A stretch of 64,000 bases of DNA from assembly GCA_964517115.1 (NCBI GenBank), contig CAZFBE010000002.1:8594-72593 (forward strand), read 5' to 3'. Positions within the stretch are counted from its first letter, which is position 1. Every line of letters begins with the position of its first letter. A program made the translations under genes and the position numbers. The notes below the pieces were generated by a model. The model worked only from the letters and a program-made list of their open reading frames with translations, had not been told where the DNA came from and searched no databases. The stretch is from UBA6624 sp964517115 [NCBI: uncultured bacterium]. Lineage in GTDB: Bacteria > UBP7 > UBA6624. Shown here piece by piece: positions 26,090-34,742 of the stretch.

Positions 26090-26163
26090 GGCAGCGTAGC
26101 TCAGCTGGTTAGAGCGTCCGGCTCATACCCGGGAGGTCCTCGGTTCAAGTCCGAGCGCTGCTA
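26090..26163 (+). tRNA. tRNA with CAU anticodon (elongator Met or Ile2)
   Basis: A 74-nt tRNA starting at the last base before GCAGCG. The acceptor GGCAGCG pairs with CGCTGCT, giving a G1-U72 wobble, with discriminator A. The anticodon loop is CTCATAC with CAT, closed by stem TCCGG/CCGGG. No CCA is encoded. A CAT anticodon outside the initiator means either elongator methionine or the isoleucine tRNA whose C34 is changed to lysidine by TilS. tilS starts 14 bases downstream, which makes tRNA-Ile2 attractive, but identity elements cannot be settled by eye. Confidence 0.85.
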
Positions 26164-26177
26164 TTTGCCTAAAGAGT

Positions 26178-27119
26178 ATGGATAAGTTGTTAAAAAAAAT
26201 CAAAGATAACATTCTTGAAAAAAAATTAATAAATAGCGGTGATAAGGTTTTAATTGCATGGTCTGGAGGGCCCGATTCAACAGCTTTGCTTTCTATCTTG
26301 AAGAATCTGAGAGATGATTTGGATTTTCACATAGAGGCTTTTTATTTCAATCATGATTCAAGAGAGGATTCTTCCCAAGAACAAGCATTTGTTGAACTTT
26401 TTTCTGAAAAGCATTTAATTAAACTTCATATCTCAAAGTCAAGAAAAAAAACTATTGGCCAAGGTCCTGAGGACACATGGAGGAAAGAAAGGTATTCTGC
26501 AATTGAAAAAATTATTCAAAAAGACAAGTTTGACAAGGTTGCAACAGGTCACACCCTTGATGACAATTTGGAAACCTTGTTGATTAGGTTAGGTAGAGGT
26601 TCTGGACTAGAAGGCATCAAGGGCATCCCGCTTAGGAGGGATTACTTCATAAGGCCTCTTTTGAACGTGACTAGAGAATACTTGATGACCTATTTGGAAA
26701 AAAATGATCTTGAGTGGTACAAAGATCCTTCAAATGAGAATAACTTGATCAGAGCTTCTTTGAGGAAGGAGGTTATTCCAGCGTTGAAAAAAACCTGGGA
26801 TAGGTATTGGCCAGCAGGTCCTGAAAAAAGTTTATCAATCTTGGCTGAGGAAAACCAGTCTTTAAACGTCCTTTCAAATGATTTGTTGAGAATTTATTTA
26901 AATGAGAAAGGTTTGAATAGGGAAGTTTTTAATCTTCCGCCAGCAATTTCGCTGAGAGTTATAAAAAATTGGCTGTATTCAATTGGCGTAAATCCTCCTG
27001 GCGGAGCATTGGAAAGAGTTTTGAATGAAGGGAGAAATAAAAAGAAGACATTTATTGAAGGTCCTTCGTGGTTCAGAATCGAAATTACGAATGATAATAT
27101 TGTTTATGTTGGAGAGTGA
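26178..27119 (+). CDS. tilS: tRNA(Ile)-lysidine synthase
   Basis: TilS attaches lysine to C34 of tRNA-Ile(CAU) so that it reads AUA. The N-terminal PP-loop motif SGGPDSTAL is at about residues 29-37. Family motifs include FNHDSRED and GHTLDDNLETLLIRLGRGSGLEG. At 313 residues it is the short form lacking the C-terminal domains of the E. coli enzyme, as in some other bacteria. It lies just after a CAU tRNA and before ftsH, a widespread tilS-ftsH pairing. Confidence 0.95.
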   Translation: MDKLLKKIKDNILEKKLINSGDKVLIAWSGGPDSTALLSILKNLRDDLDFHIEAFYFNHDSREDSSQEQAFVELFSEKHLIKLHISKSRKKTIGQGPEDTWRKERYSAIEKIIQKDKFDKVATGHTLDDNLETLLIRLGRGSGLEGIKGIPLRRDYFIRPLLNVTREYLMTYLEKNDLEWYKDPSNENNLIRASLRKEVIPALKKTWDRYWPAGPEKSLSILAEENQSLNVLSNDLLRIYLNEKGLNREVFNLPPAISLRVIKNWLYSIGVNPPGGALERVLNEGRNKKKTFIEGPSWFRIEITNDNIVYVGE

Positions 27120-27149
27120 TTTTTTGTTTAGAATATATTTTCTTCTTTT

Positions 27150-28991
27150 ATGAAAAAGAAAAAAAAGAACAATCATCAACCTTCCCCAAGGTCACTTTTG
27201 ATATTGGCGTTCCTCTTTTTTGGAACAATGATTTTTTTTAGCCTTTTTGAAACTTCAGAAGAAACAACCCAAAGTCAATTTTTTTCCTATCTTGAAGAAG
27301 GTTCTGTAGAAGATGTTTCCATAGATACAAGTTCAAATTCTGTAAACTATAAAATCTTTGATGACGATAAGGATTATTTTTCAAGAGTTATATTGAGTGA
27401 TTCTTTGCTTGAGGAAATTAATTCAAATGTATCTGAGGTAAAAGTTAAACCCAAGAGTTGGGGAGAAAGTGTTAATCCTTTTGTATGGTTTGCACTTTCA
27501 ATAGGCATAACCGTATTGATTTTTATTCTCTTGATTCGAAAAATGGGAGGAGGTGGAGACCCGACTTCTTTCGGTCAGTCAAAAGCAAAATCAATTACTA
27601 GTGAAAAAACTAAAACAAAATTCAGCGATGTTGCTGGGTTAGAAGAGCCAAAAAATGAATTACAAGAGATTGTTTCTTTCTTGAAAAACCCAGCACCATT
27701 TAAAAAATTAGGTGCAAAACCAACTAAAGGTGTTTTGCTTACAGGGCCTCCGGGATGCGGTAAAACATTGTTAGCAAAAGCTGTTGCTGGAGAGGCGAAG
27801 GTCCCTTTCTTTCTTTCAAGTGGTAGCGAATTTGTAGAACTTTTTGTTGGGGTGGGGGCATCAAGAGTTAGAAGTTTGTTTGAGAAAGCAAAAGCTGCTG
27901 GTAGTGCTCTTATTTTTCTTGATGAAATAGATGCTGTTGGAAGGCAAAGAGGTGCTGGGATGGGTGGTGGTCATGATGAGAGAGAACAGACTTTGAATCA
28001 AATCTTAATAGAGATGGATGGATTTGAATCGCATAATAATATAGTTGTTATAGCAGCAACAAATAGGCCAGATATTTTAGACCCTGCGTTAATAAGGTCT
28101 GGACGTTTTGACAGAAAGATAAAGGTAAATTTGCCAACTGTAAAATCAAGAGAAGAGATATTAAAAGTTCATTCTGTTGGAAAGCCTTTTGAAAAAAGTA
28201 TAAGCCTTAAGCACATAGCACAAAGGACTCCTGGTTTTTCCGGAGCCGATCTCGAGAATCTTCTAAACGAGTCTGCTTTGTTAGCTGCGAGAGGTAAGGC
28301 TAAAAAAATAAAACAAGAACATTTGGCCGAAGCTGTTGAGAGGGTTGCGATGGGTCCTCAGCGTAAATCTTTGATCATCTCAGAAAAAGAAAAGAAAACT
28401 GTTGCTTGGCATGAATCGGGTCATGCTATTGTTTCTTATCTTTTTGGCTCAACGGTTCACAAAATTACGATTATTCCAAGATCTGAAGCTCTTGGTTATG
28501 TTTGGAATACTGACTCTGAAGAAGATACAGACAAAGCCTTACAAACAAAAAAAGACCTTTTAGATGAGATGGCTATTTGTTTGGCAGGTAGAGCTGCTGA
28601 AAAGATTACTTTTAAGGAAATTACAAACGGTGCTAGTTCTGACATAAAGAGAGTTACTAGCATTGCTAGGTCTATGGTTCGAAATTGGGGCATGAGCGAA
28701 AAGATAGGCCCGGTTGACTATGAGTATGATCAAGCTCCATTTTTGGGAAGAGGTTTTTCAATGCAGAAAAACCATTCAGATGCAACTGAAGAAGAGATAG
28801 ATCGACAAGTTCTTTCTTTGATTAACTGCTCACAAGATAAAGCTGAAAGTTTGCTTTTGAAGCATAAAGATGCTTTAGACAGTCTTGCAAATATATTATT
28901 GGAAAAAGAATCAATAGACAGGGAAGATTTTGAGAAATTGATGAAGGGTTTAAAGGTTCAAAGTAGGCAAAAAAATAAAAAAAGTGATTAG
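27150..28991 (+). CDS. ftsH: ATP-dependent zinc metalloprotease FtsH
   Basis: This 613-residue inner-membrane AAA+ protease degrades misfolded and regulatory proteins. Two transmembrane helices (about 14-32 and 108-128) flank a small periplasmic domain. The AAA module has Walker A GPPGCGKT (about 198) and Walker B FLDEIDAVG. The SRH segment contains ATNRPDILDPALIRSGRFDR. The zinc site HESGH is near residue 420. The very basic KKKKKNN start fits a cytosolic N-terminus. All essential motifs are present. Confidence 0.97.
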   Translation: MKKKKKNNHQPSPRSLLILAFLFFGTMIFFSLFETSEETTQSQFFSYLEEGSVEDVSIDTSSNSVNYKIFDDDKDYFSRVILSDSLLEEINSNVSEVKVKPKSWGESVNPFVWFALSIGITVLIFILLIRKMGGGGDPTSFGQSKAKSITSEKTKTKFSDVAGLEEPKNELQEIVSFLKNPAPFKKLGAKPTKGVLLTGPPGCGKTLLAKAVAGEAKVPFFLSSGSEFVELFVGVGASRVRSLFEKAKAAGSALIFLDEIDAVGRQRGAGMGGGHDEREQTLNQILIEMDGFESHNNIVVIAATNRPDILDPALIRSGRFDRKIKVNLPTVKSREEILKVHSVGKPFEKSISLKHIAQRTPGFSGADLENLLNESALLAARGKAKKIKQEHLAEAVERVAMGPQRKSLIISEKEKKTVAWHESGHAIVSYLFGSTVHKITIIPRSEALGYVWNTDSEEDTDKALQTKKDLLDEMAICLAGRAAEKITFKEITNGASSDIKRVTSIARSMVRNWGMSEKIGPVDYEYDQAPFLGRGFSMQKNHSDATEEEIDRQVLSLINCSQDKAESLLLKHKDALDSLANILLEKESIDREDFEKLMKGLKVQSRQKNKKSD

Positions 28992-29035
28992 AATTCTTTG
29001 ATGCTATTTAAGGAAAAATTGGAAGTTAAAAATTG

Positions 29036-29428
29036 ATGGCTGATAATTTTCAGGCAACCGTCCAATTTTCAGGAGTTCTTTTGTTTTTCTTTGGGGCTGT
29101 AGGCTTTGGTGTTATTTCCCTTTTCATGAATCAGATTACTGGGGGAAGGTTTCCTTCTCCATCTAAATTAAGCACTTACGAATGTGGTAATGATCCTCAT
29201 CTAGATGCTGACATTCCTTTTAATTTTAGATTTGCTGTCATTGCTGTAATTTTCCTTTTATTTGAAATTGAATTGGTTTTCTTTTTGCCTTGGGCTGTAA
29301 GTTTTAGAAATTTGCTTTTTACAACAGGTTGGCCAGCTTTTTTTGAAATGATAACGTTTTTTTCCATACTGGTAATAGCGTTTGTTTATGTTTGGAGAAA
29401 AGGTGGTTTGGAGTGGGATAGAACCTAG
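29036..29428 (+). CDS. nuoA: NADH-quinone oxidoreductase subunit A
   Basis: This small membrane subunit has three helices and the NuoA signature YECGNDP followed by FNFRFAVIAVIFLLFEIELVF. It forms part of the quinone-site loop region of Complex I. The frame opens with TTG ATG; the ATG at 29036, ten bases after GGAAG, is the likely start. It is the first of ten tightly spaced nuo genes. Confidence 0.94.
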   Translation: MADNFQATVQFSGVLLFFFGAVGFGVISLFMNQITGGRFPSPSKLSTYECGNDPHLDADIPFNFRFAVIAVIFLLFEIELVFFLPWAVSFRNLLFTTGWPAFFEMITFFSILVIAFVYVWRKGGLEWDRT

Positions 29429-29439
29429 GAGGATAGATT

Positions 29440-29910
29440 ATGAGTCAAGAACCTTATATGTTAGCTAAGTTGGATGATTTGCTTGGATGGTGCAGGAAGA
29501 ATAGTTTATGGCCTATGACTTTTGGTCTTGCTTGTTGTGCTATCGAGATGATGTCAATTGGTGATACTAAATACGATGTTGACAGGATGGGTGTTGTTTT
29601 CAGGGCGAGTCCTAGACAGTCTGACGTGATGATTGTTTCTGGCACCGTCACTTACAAAATGGCTCCTTTGCTCAAGCGACTTTATGATCAGATGCCTGAG
29701 CCTAAATATGTTATTTCAATGGGTTCTTGTGCAAACTCTGGAGGAATTTACAAAGATGCTTATTCTGTTGTTAATGGTGTTGACCAGGTTGTTCCAGTAG
29801 ATGTTTATGTTCCTGGTTGTCCACCTCGTCCAGAAGCCTTGATATATGCAATAACAAAATTACAAGAAAAAATAGAAAAGGAGAAACTAATTTCAGATCG
29901 TGTTGCATGA
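29440..29910 (+). CDS. nuoB: NADH-quinone oxidoreductase subunit B
   Basis: This 156-residue subunit carries the terminal N2 iron-sulfur cluster that passes electrons to quinone. The Cys ligands are visible in [19 protein letters not shown] and [11 protein letters not shown] good Shine-Dalgarno (AGGAGG) lies eight bases before the ATG. It overlaps nuoC by 11 bases. Confidence 0.96.
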   Translation: MSQEPYMLAKLDDLLGWCRKNSLWPMTFGLACCAIEMMSIGDTKYDVDRMGVVFRASPRQSDVMIVSGTVTYKMAPLLKRLYDQMPEPKYVISMGSCANSGGIYKDAYSVVNGVDQVVPVDVYVPGCPPRPEALIYAITKLQEKIEKEKLISDRVA

Positions 29911-30478
29911 TAAAAAATTATTTCTAAAAAAACTAGAAAGTTTTTTTGACGAATATGGGGAACTAAGAGGTCAACTAATTTTTATTGTTGACAGATCGAA
30001 GGTTCTTGAATGTTTGTCATTGTTAAAGAACGATAAAGATTTGGATTTTGATATGCTACATGATTTAACTTGCAATCAAAAAAAGAAAGGTTTGGAGTTG
30101 ATTTACCAAATGCACAGTACTAAAAATTCATATTGGATTACTATAAAATCTTTAATTCCTTCTGAATCTCTGATTGCACCTTCTGTAACACCTCTTTTCG
30201 CTGCTGCAGATTGGCATGAAAGAGAGGCTTTTGATATGTTTGGTTTAAAGTTTAATGATCATCCTGACCTTAGGAGAATATTGCTTCCTGATGATTGGGA
30301 GGGCTTTCCTTTAAACAAAGAATATCCACTTGGTGGCTTCAAGGATATTAAACCTATTTGGGCTTATGAAGAGGCAGAGGATTTACAAAATTTACCAGAG
30401 AGAGATCTTTTAGATTCTCCAATAATGAAACCAGAAAAAAAGAAAAAGAAACTAAAGATTATTAAAGAAGATGAGTGA
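29900..30478 (+). CDS. nuoC: NADH-quinone oxidoreductase subunit C
   Basis: This 192-residue hydrophilic subunit starts at GTG (29900). Its conserved block is [22 protein letters not shown], then [20 protein letters not shown]. It is separate from NuoD, not the CD fusion seen in some bacteria. The C-terminus is lysine-rich and runs into nuoD with an 8-base overlap. Confidence 0.95.
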   Translation: MLHDKKLFLKKLESFFDEYGELRGQLIFIVDRSKVLECLSLLKNDKDLDFDMLHDLTCNQKKKGLELIYQMHSTKNSYWITIKSLIPSESLIAPSVTPLFAAADWHEREAFDMFGLKFNDHPDLRRILLPDDWEGFPLNKEYPLGGFKDIKPIWAYEEAEDLQNLPERDLLDSPIMKPEKKKKKLKIIKEDE

Positions 30479-31619
30479 AGCTAAAGATTTTTTGACAACA
30501 AAGACAGGTACTCTTTTGGAGCAGGAGTCAGAAGATAGATTTTGGCTCAACATGGGTCCGCAGCATCCTTCAACACATGGTGTTTTCAGAATTTTATTGG
30601 AAACAGAAGGAGAGGTGGTAAAGAATGTGAAGCCGATCATTGGATATCTACATCGAGGAGTTGAGAAGATATCAGAAAACAGAGAGTGGATGGGAGCTCT
30701 TCCACTAACTGACAGGATGGATTATCTTGGTGCTATGTCAAACAATATGGCATTAACTCTCCCAGTCGAAAAATTGATGGAGATAGATGTTCCAAGAAGA
30801 GCACAATGGTTGAGGGTTTTGGCTCTAGAGACAAATAGGCTTGCTAGCCATTTGTTGTTTTATGGAACACTTGGTTTGGACCTTGGTGCACTTACTCCTT
30901 TCTTTTTTGCTTTTAGGCAAAGGGAAATTGCTCAGTATTTGTTGGAGCTTCTTTCTGGGCAGAGGATTACTTTTAATTACATAAGATATGGCGGCGTTAG
31001 AGGAGATATCACACCGCAGATAGAAAGAGAATTTAGAAATTTTATTTCAGGATTCAAGCCAGCTTTTAAAGAGATGTGGGATCTTGTAGAGGGAAATGAA
31101 ATATTTCGTTCAAGGGTTATTGGTGTGGGTAAATCTGATAGTGATTTGCTTATAAGATATGGTGTTACCGGACCAATACTTAGAGCAACGGGTGTTAAGA
31201 GAGATTTGAGAAAAGATATCCCTTACGCTGCTTATGACGAATTTGATTTTAATGTTGTGACACATGACAAAGGAGATACTTATTCGAGATGGATTTGTAG
31301 ATATCATGAAATGGGAGAGTCTCTCAAGATAATTGAGCAATGTTTGGACGGCATGCCTGATGGGCCCTATATTAAAAAAATGCCATTCTTTTTCAAGCCT
31401 CCACAAGGTGAAATTTATTCTGCAATAGATACTCCTCGCGGAGATTTGGGTGTTTATATTGTTTCTGATGGAAGCAGATTTCCTTACAGGATAAGATACA
31501 GAGCTCCATCTTTTTGCAATCTTTCAGTTTTGCCAGAACTCTTGTACGGGCAGCTTATTGGGGATGTCATAGCTATCCTTGGGTCATTTGATCCTGTATT
31601 TGGTGAGGTTGACAGATGA
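30471..31619 (+). CDS. nuoD: NADH-quinone oxidoreductase subunit D
   Basis: This 382-residue 49-kDa-type subunit lines the quinone pocket with NuoB. Signatures are NMGPQHPSTHGV (with the quinone-site His), GYLHRGVEKISENR and DRMDYLGAMSNN. The C-terminus ends GSFDPVFGEVDR, as usual. The stop overlaps the nuoH start (ATGA). nuoE, nuoF and nuoG, which normally follow, are absent here. Confidence 0.97.
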   Translation: MSEAKDFLTTKTGTLLEQESEDRFWLNMGPQHPSTHGVFRILLETEGEVVKNVKPIIGYLHRGVEKISENREWMGALPLTDRMDYLGAMSNNMALTLPVEKLMEIDVPRRAQWLRVLALETNRLASHLLFYGTLGLDLGALTPFFFAFRQREIAQYLLELLSGQRITFNYIRYGGVRGDITPQIEREFRNFISGFKPAFKEMWDLVEGNEIFRSRVIGVGKSDSDLLIRYGVTGPILRATGVKRDLRKDIPYAAYDEFDFNVVTHDKGDTYSRWICRYHEMGESLKIIEQCLDGMPDGPYIKKMPFFFKPPQGEIYSAIDTPRGDLGVYIVSDGSRFPYRIRYRAPSFCNLSVLPELLYGQLIGDVIAILGSFDPVFGEVDR

Positions 31620-32980
31620 AGATCTTGAATTGGAGAGTTAGAAATGTCCCTGTTGGGAAGATTACTGTTCTTCTTTTTGGGATTGCTTTTTTTCTCTTCA
31701 TTGCCTGGCAAGCTTGGGCTTTTACAGATTACTGGTCATTTGAGCCTGTTTTTGATTCAATCAGAAATGCTTTTTTAGATTTAAGGAAGAATTTTGGTGG
31801 ACCTGGCCAGATGCCAATGGGTTTATACAACACCATAATCCTCACTTTAAAGTTGTTAGGTGTATTGGTCGTTTTGCTTTTAGTTGGAGCATATTCGACT
31901 TATGTGGAAAGAAAAATATTGGCTTTTATGCAAGATAGACTTGGTCCAACTCGCGTTGGTCCAAGAGGAATCCTTCAGCCAATTGCAGATGGTCTAAAAC
32001 TACTTCAAAAAGAATGCATTGTTCCCTTGGGTGCTGATGCAAACTTTCATTATTTAGCACCTGTTATATGTTTTATACCCGCACTTATGGGTGCAGTTCT
32101 TATCCCTTTTGGAAAAGGCATGATTCCTGTTGATCTAAACGTTGGGATTCTTTATTTTTTTGCCTTAGGTGCATTTGGTGAGTTGGGTATATTTTTAGCT
32201 GCATGGGGCTCTAATAATAAGTATTCAGCAATTGCTGGATTCAGAGCTGTTGCACAATTGGTTAGTTATGAAATTCCAATGGCTTTTGCAATAATGTCCG
32301 TTGTTCTTCTTTCTGGCAGTTTGAAGATTAGTGATATTATTAATGCTCAAGTTGATGGACTTACTGCACATGGGGGTTTAGGTTTTCCCATCTGGTTTAT
32401 AGTTCCTCAGTTTTTGGGTTTTCTCATTTTCTTTTTAAGCGCTGTTGCTGAAACAAACCGTACCCCTTTTGACCTTGCTGAGGCAGAGTCTGAATTGGTT
32501 AGTGGTTTTCATACAGAATATACAGGCTTAAGATGGGCTTTCTTCTTCCTTGCTGAATATGTAAATATATTTATTGGAGCTGCAATAATTGCCACAATGT
32601 ATTTGGGTGGATATGCTGGACCAGAGCTTCCATTCTTGGGAATCACTCTTTCGTCTGTTTTCTGGTTCTGCTTCAAGGTCTTTTTGATTTTCTTCATTAT
32701 TGTTTGGTTGCGTGGAACCCTCCCACGACTAAGGGTTGACCAGTTAATGATGACTTGCTGGAAACGATTGATTCCCATCTCTATGGCAAACTTCTTACTT
32801 ACGGGTATTTTTGTTTTTGCAAATACGGTAAGGCTGACTCCCCAATTATGGACAGTTCATTTGGAGAATAGCGCTTACACATCGATTGCGGCCCTGGTTG
32901 GAATATTAGTGCTTATGTTTGGCTTGGCTTGGTATTTTGCAAGAGACTTGATGAAGCCCTTAAAGGAGAGAGAAACATGA
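31616..32980 (+). CDS. nuoH: NADH-quinone oxidoreductase subunit H
   Basis: This polytopic membrane subunit forms the quinone entry channel. The core has YVERKILAFMQDRLGPTRVGP, then ILQPIADGLKLLQKE, ETNRTPFDLAEAESELVSGF, EYTGLRWAFFFLAEY and WLRGTLPRLRVDQLM. At 454 residues it exceeds the usual 320-350. The excess is an N-terminal extension of about 75 residues with one extra predicted helix (about 15-35) and a C-terminal extra helix. Confidence 0.95.
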   Translation: MKILNWRVRNVPVGKITVLLFGIAFFLFIAWQAWAFTDYWSFEPVFDSIRNAFLDLRKNFGGPGQMPMGLYNTIILTLKLLGVLVVLLLVGAYSTYVERKILAFMQDRLGPTRVGPRGILQPIADGLKLLQKECIVPLGADANFHYLAPVICFIPALMGAVLIPFGKGMIPVDLNVGILYFFALGAFGELGIFLAAWGSNNKYSAIAGFRAVAQLVSYEIPMAFAIMSVVLLSGSLKISDIINAQVDGLTAHGGLGFPIWFIVPQFLGFLIFFLSAVAETNRTPFDLAEAESELVSGFHTEYTGLRWAFFFLAEYVNIFIGAAIIATMYLGGYAGPELPFLGITLSSVFWFCFKVFLIFFIIVWLRGTLPRLRVDQLMMTCWKRLIPISMANFLLTGIFVFANTVRLTPQLWTVHLENSAYTSIAALVGILVLMFGLAWYFARDLMKPLKERET

Positions 32981-33711
32981 ATGTTCAGCTAGAGACAATC
33001 ACAAACATTTCAATGATTTTTGCCATTGTGATGTTTATCATTTTGATGTTGTTCGCTTTTGTTGTTATAAGGTCTAGTGCAACTGGAATCAAAGGTGGCT
33101 TGAGGTTGGTTTTGGAGAAGTTTTTAAGAAACTTTGAGCAAAATGATACTCTTGAATATCCAGGGAATGATCGGGTGATGAGTCATAGGTGGAGAGGTAG
33201 ATTTGTTCAAATGATTGACGAAAAAGGAAGAATGCGTTGTGATGCTTGTCAGCTCTGTGCTCAAGCTTGTCCAGACAACCTTATAGAAGTGCTTCCTGAA
33301 GGAAAAGGAAGGGACAAAAGGCCAAGAGTCTATACTTTGAATTATGCCGCTTGTCACAATTGTGGTTTTTGTGTTGATATTTGTCCGAGTGATGCAATAA
33401 GATTTTCTAGGGATTTTGAGACTGCAACTTACGACAGAACAGATGCGTTTAGTCATAACGACAATGAATCTCTCGTTTTCAACCTAGAAGATCTTGTTGC
33501 TTTTGAATCATCAGTTTATCCTGAGCTTTTTGATGCAAGTTCTCCTGGAGATGTTGCTGATAGCTTGGGTTACTTTAAACAAAAAAATATTTTCCAAGCA
33601 GATACTTATGAAGGTTATGAGCCAATGGACGAAGATGCATTGAAGATTGTTGAAGAAACTGTTCATGAAAATGAAGAAAAGGATTATGAGATACCAGAAA
33701 TAGATGAATAA
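32977..33711 (+). CDS. nuoI: NADH-quinone oxidoreductase subunit I, with membrane anchor and acidic tail
   Basis: This 8Fe ferredoxin-like subunit has two 4Fe-4S motifs, CDACQLCAQACP and CHNCGFCVDICP. ATG 32977 overlaps the nuoH stop; the longer frame from 32929 lies inside nuoH. Residues about 7-31 form a strongly hydrophobic helix, unusual for NuoI, and about 80 acidic residues follow the second cluster. At 244 residues it is well above the usual 140-180. Confidence 0.95.
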   Translation: MNVQLETITNISMIFAIVMFIILMLFAFVVIRSSATGIKGGLRLVLEKFLRNFEQNDTLEYPGNDRVMSHRWRGRFVQMIDEKGRMRCDACQLCAQACPDNLIEVLPEGKGRDKRPRVYTLNYAACHNCGFCVDICPSDAIRFSRDFETATYDRTDAFSHNDNESLVFNLEDLVAFESSVYPELFDASSPGDVADSLGYFKQKNIFQADTYEGYEPMDEDALKIVEETVHENEEKDYEIPEIDE

Positions 33712-34303
33712 TTTTGATTTGACTCCTTATGTTCCATGGATATGGTTTAGCTTTTTTGGGCTTTTTACTTTGATTATGGCTATTGGTGTTGTTTTTCATA
33801 GAAAAATTGTTTATAACGCTGTTTTTTTGGCAATGAGTTTACTTGGAACTGCTGCTCTTTATATAACCCTAAATGCTGATTTCTTGGGGATAGTTCAAAT
33901 ATTGCTTTACTTGGGAGGGATCATTGTTTTAGTTCTTTTCTCAATTTTGTTAACCAGGGGTGAGGAGAGAGGTTCCGAGTATGTAAACAGAAACAAACAG
34001 AACATTTGGGCTTTTACCTCCATCTTAGGTTTGTCAATATGGATAGGCACTCAGTTCTGGAAGGTTCAATGGCCTGATGCTAATAGGAATTTGGCTGCAA
34101 ATCACTGGGAAAGATATTCTGAAATTGCATCAATAAAAACATTACCACAAATTTTAAACAGGACTGTTCCTGTAGAAGCTATTGGAGATGGCTTAATGAA
34201 GCCTTATTTGTTGATCTTCGAATTAGCAAGTATTGTTCTTCTTATTGCCATGGTTGGTGTTGTCATATATATGAAACCAGAGAAGGTTGATGGAGATGTT
34301 TAA
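33704..34303 (+). CDS. nuoJ: NADH-quinone oxidoreductase subunit J
   Basis: This 199-residue membrane subunit has five predicted helices and the conserved FLGIVQILLYLGGIIVLVLF in the third. It overlaps nuoI by 8 bases and nuoK by about 14. A hydrophilic stretch after helix 4 (about 120-160) is longer than typical. Confidence 0.92.
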   Translation: MNNFDLTPYVPWIWFSFFGLFTLIMAIGVVFHRKIVYNAVFLAMSLLGTAALYITLNADFLGIVQILLYLGGIIVLVLFSILLTRGEERGSEYVNRNKQNIWAFTSILGLSIWIGTQFWKVQWPDANRNLAANHWERYSEIASIKTLPQILNRTVPVEAIGDGLMKPYLLIFELASIVLLIAMVGVVIYMKPEKVDGDV

Positions 34304-34742
34304 TTTCTTTTTCTTTTTAAACGAAGTTTTTTCTGGGGAAAAATGTACTCTTGAAAATTTAGGAAATTGTCATTTCTATGGTCCTGCAGTCCCAGTTAAT
34401 GCTTATCTATTTTTAGCAATGATTCTTTTCGGACTTGGTGCTTATGGGGTTGTTACAAGAAGGCACCTGATAAGTATTTTGATGTGTATGGAAATTATGC
34501 TCAATGCTGTTAATTTAATGCTCGTTGCTTTTAGTAGACAGTGGGGCCTTTCTTCAATGAGGCCTCCATTTGTTTCTACCGGCGATGAATTGTGGGTGTA
34601 TGTTCCTGTAGGGCAAATATTTGTAATATTTTCTTTAACCATTGCAGTTGCAGAAGCCGCGATTGGTTTGGCTCTTGTTTATCATATTTACAAATCTTTA
34701 GGAACGACACAGGCGGATGATTTTGATTTATTGAAAGGATGA
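34290..34742 (+). CDS. nuoK: NADH-quinone oxidoreductase subunit K
   Basis: The core resembles NuoK: LFLAMILFGLGAYGVVTRRH, LMCMEIMLNAVNLML with its proton-channel Glu, then AVAEAAIGLALVYHIYK. At about 150 residues it is longer than the usual 100, because of an N-terminal extension with two Cys (GEKCTLENLGNCHFYGP) and an insert before the last helix (SSMRPPFVSTGDELWVYVP). ATG 34290 or 34296 could be the start; TTG 34287 also opens the frame. Confidence 0.92.
   Translation: MEMFNFFFFLNEVFSGEKCTLENLGNCHFYGPAVPVNAYLFLAMILFGLGAYGVVTRRHLISILMCMEIMLNAVNLMLVAFSRQWGLSSMRPPFVSTGDELWVYVPVGQIFVIFSLTIAVAEAAIGLALVYHIYKSLGTTQADDFDLLKG

Noticed and set aside
32929-32976. Upstream start for nuoI
   Set aside because: Lies wholly inside nuoH with no helpful motif; the ATGA overlap at 32977 matches neighbouring junctions.
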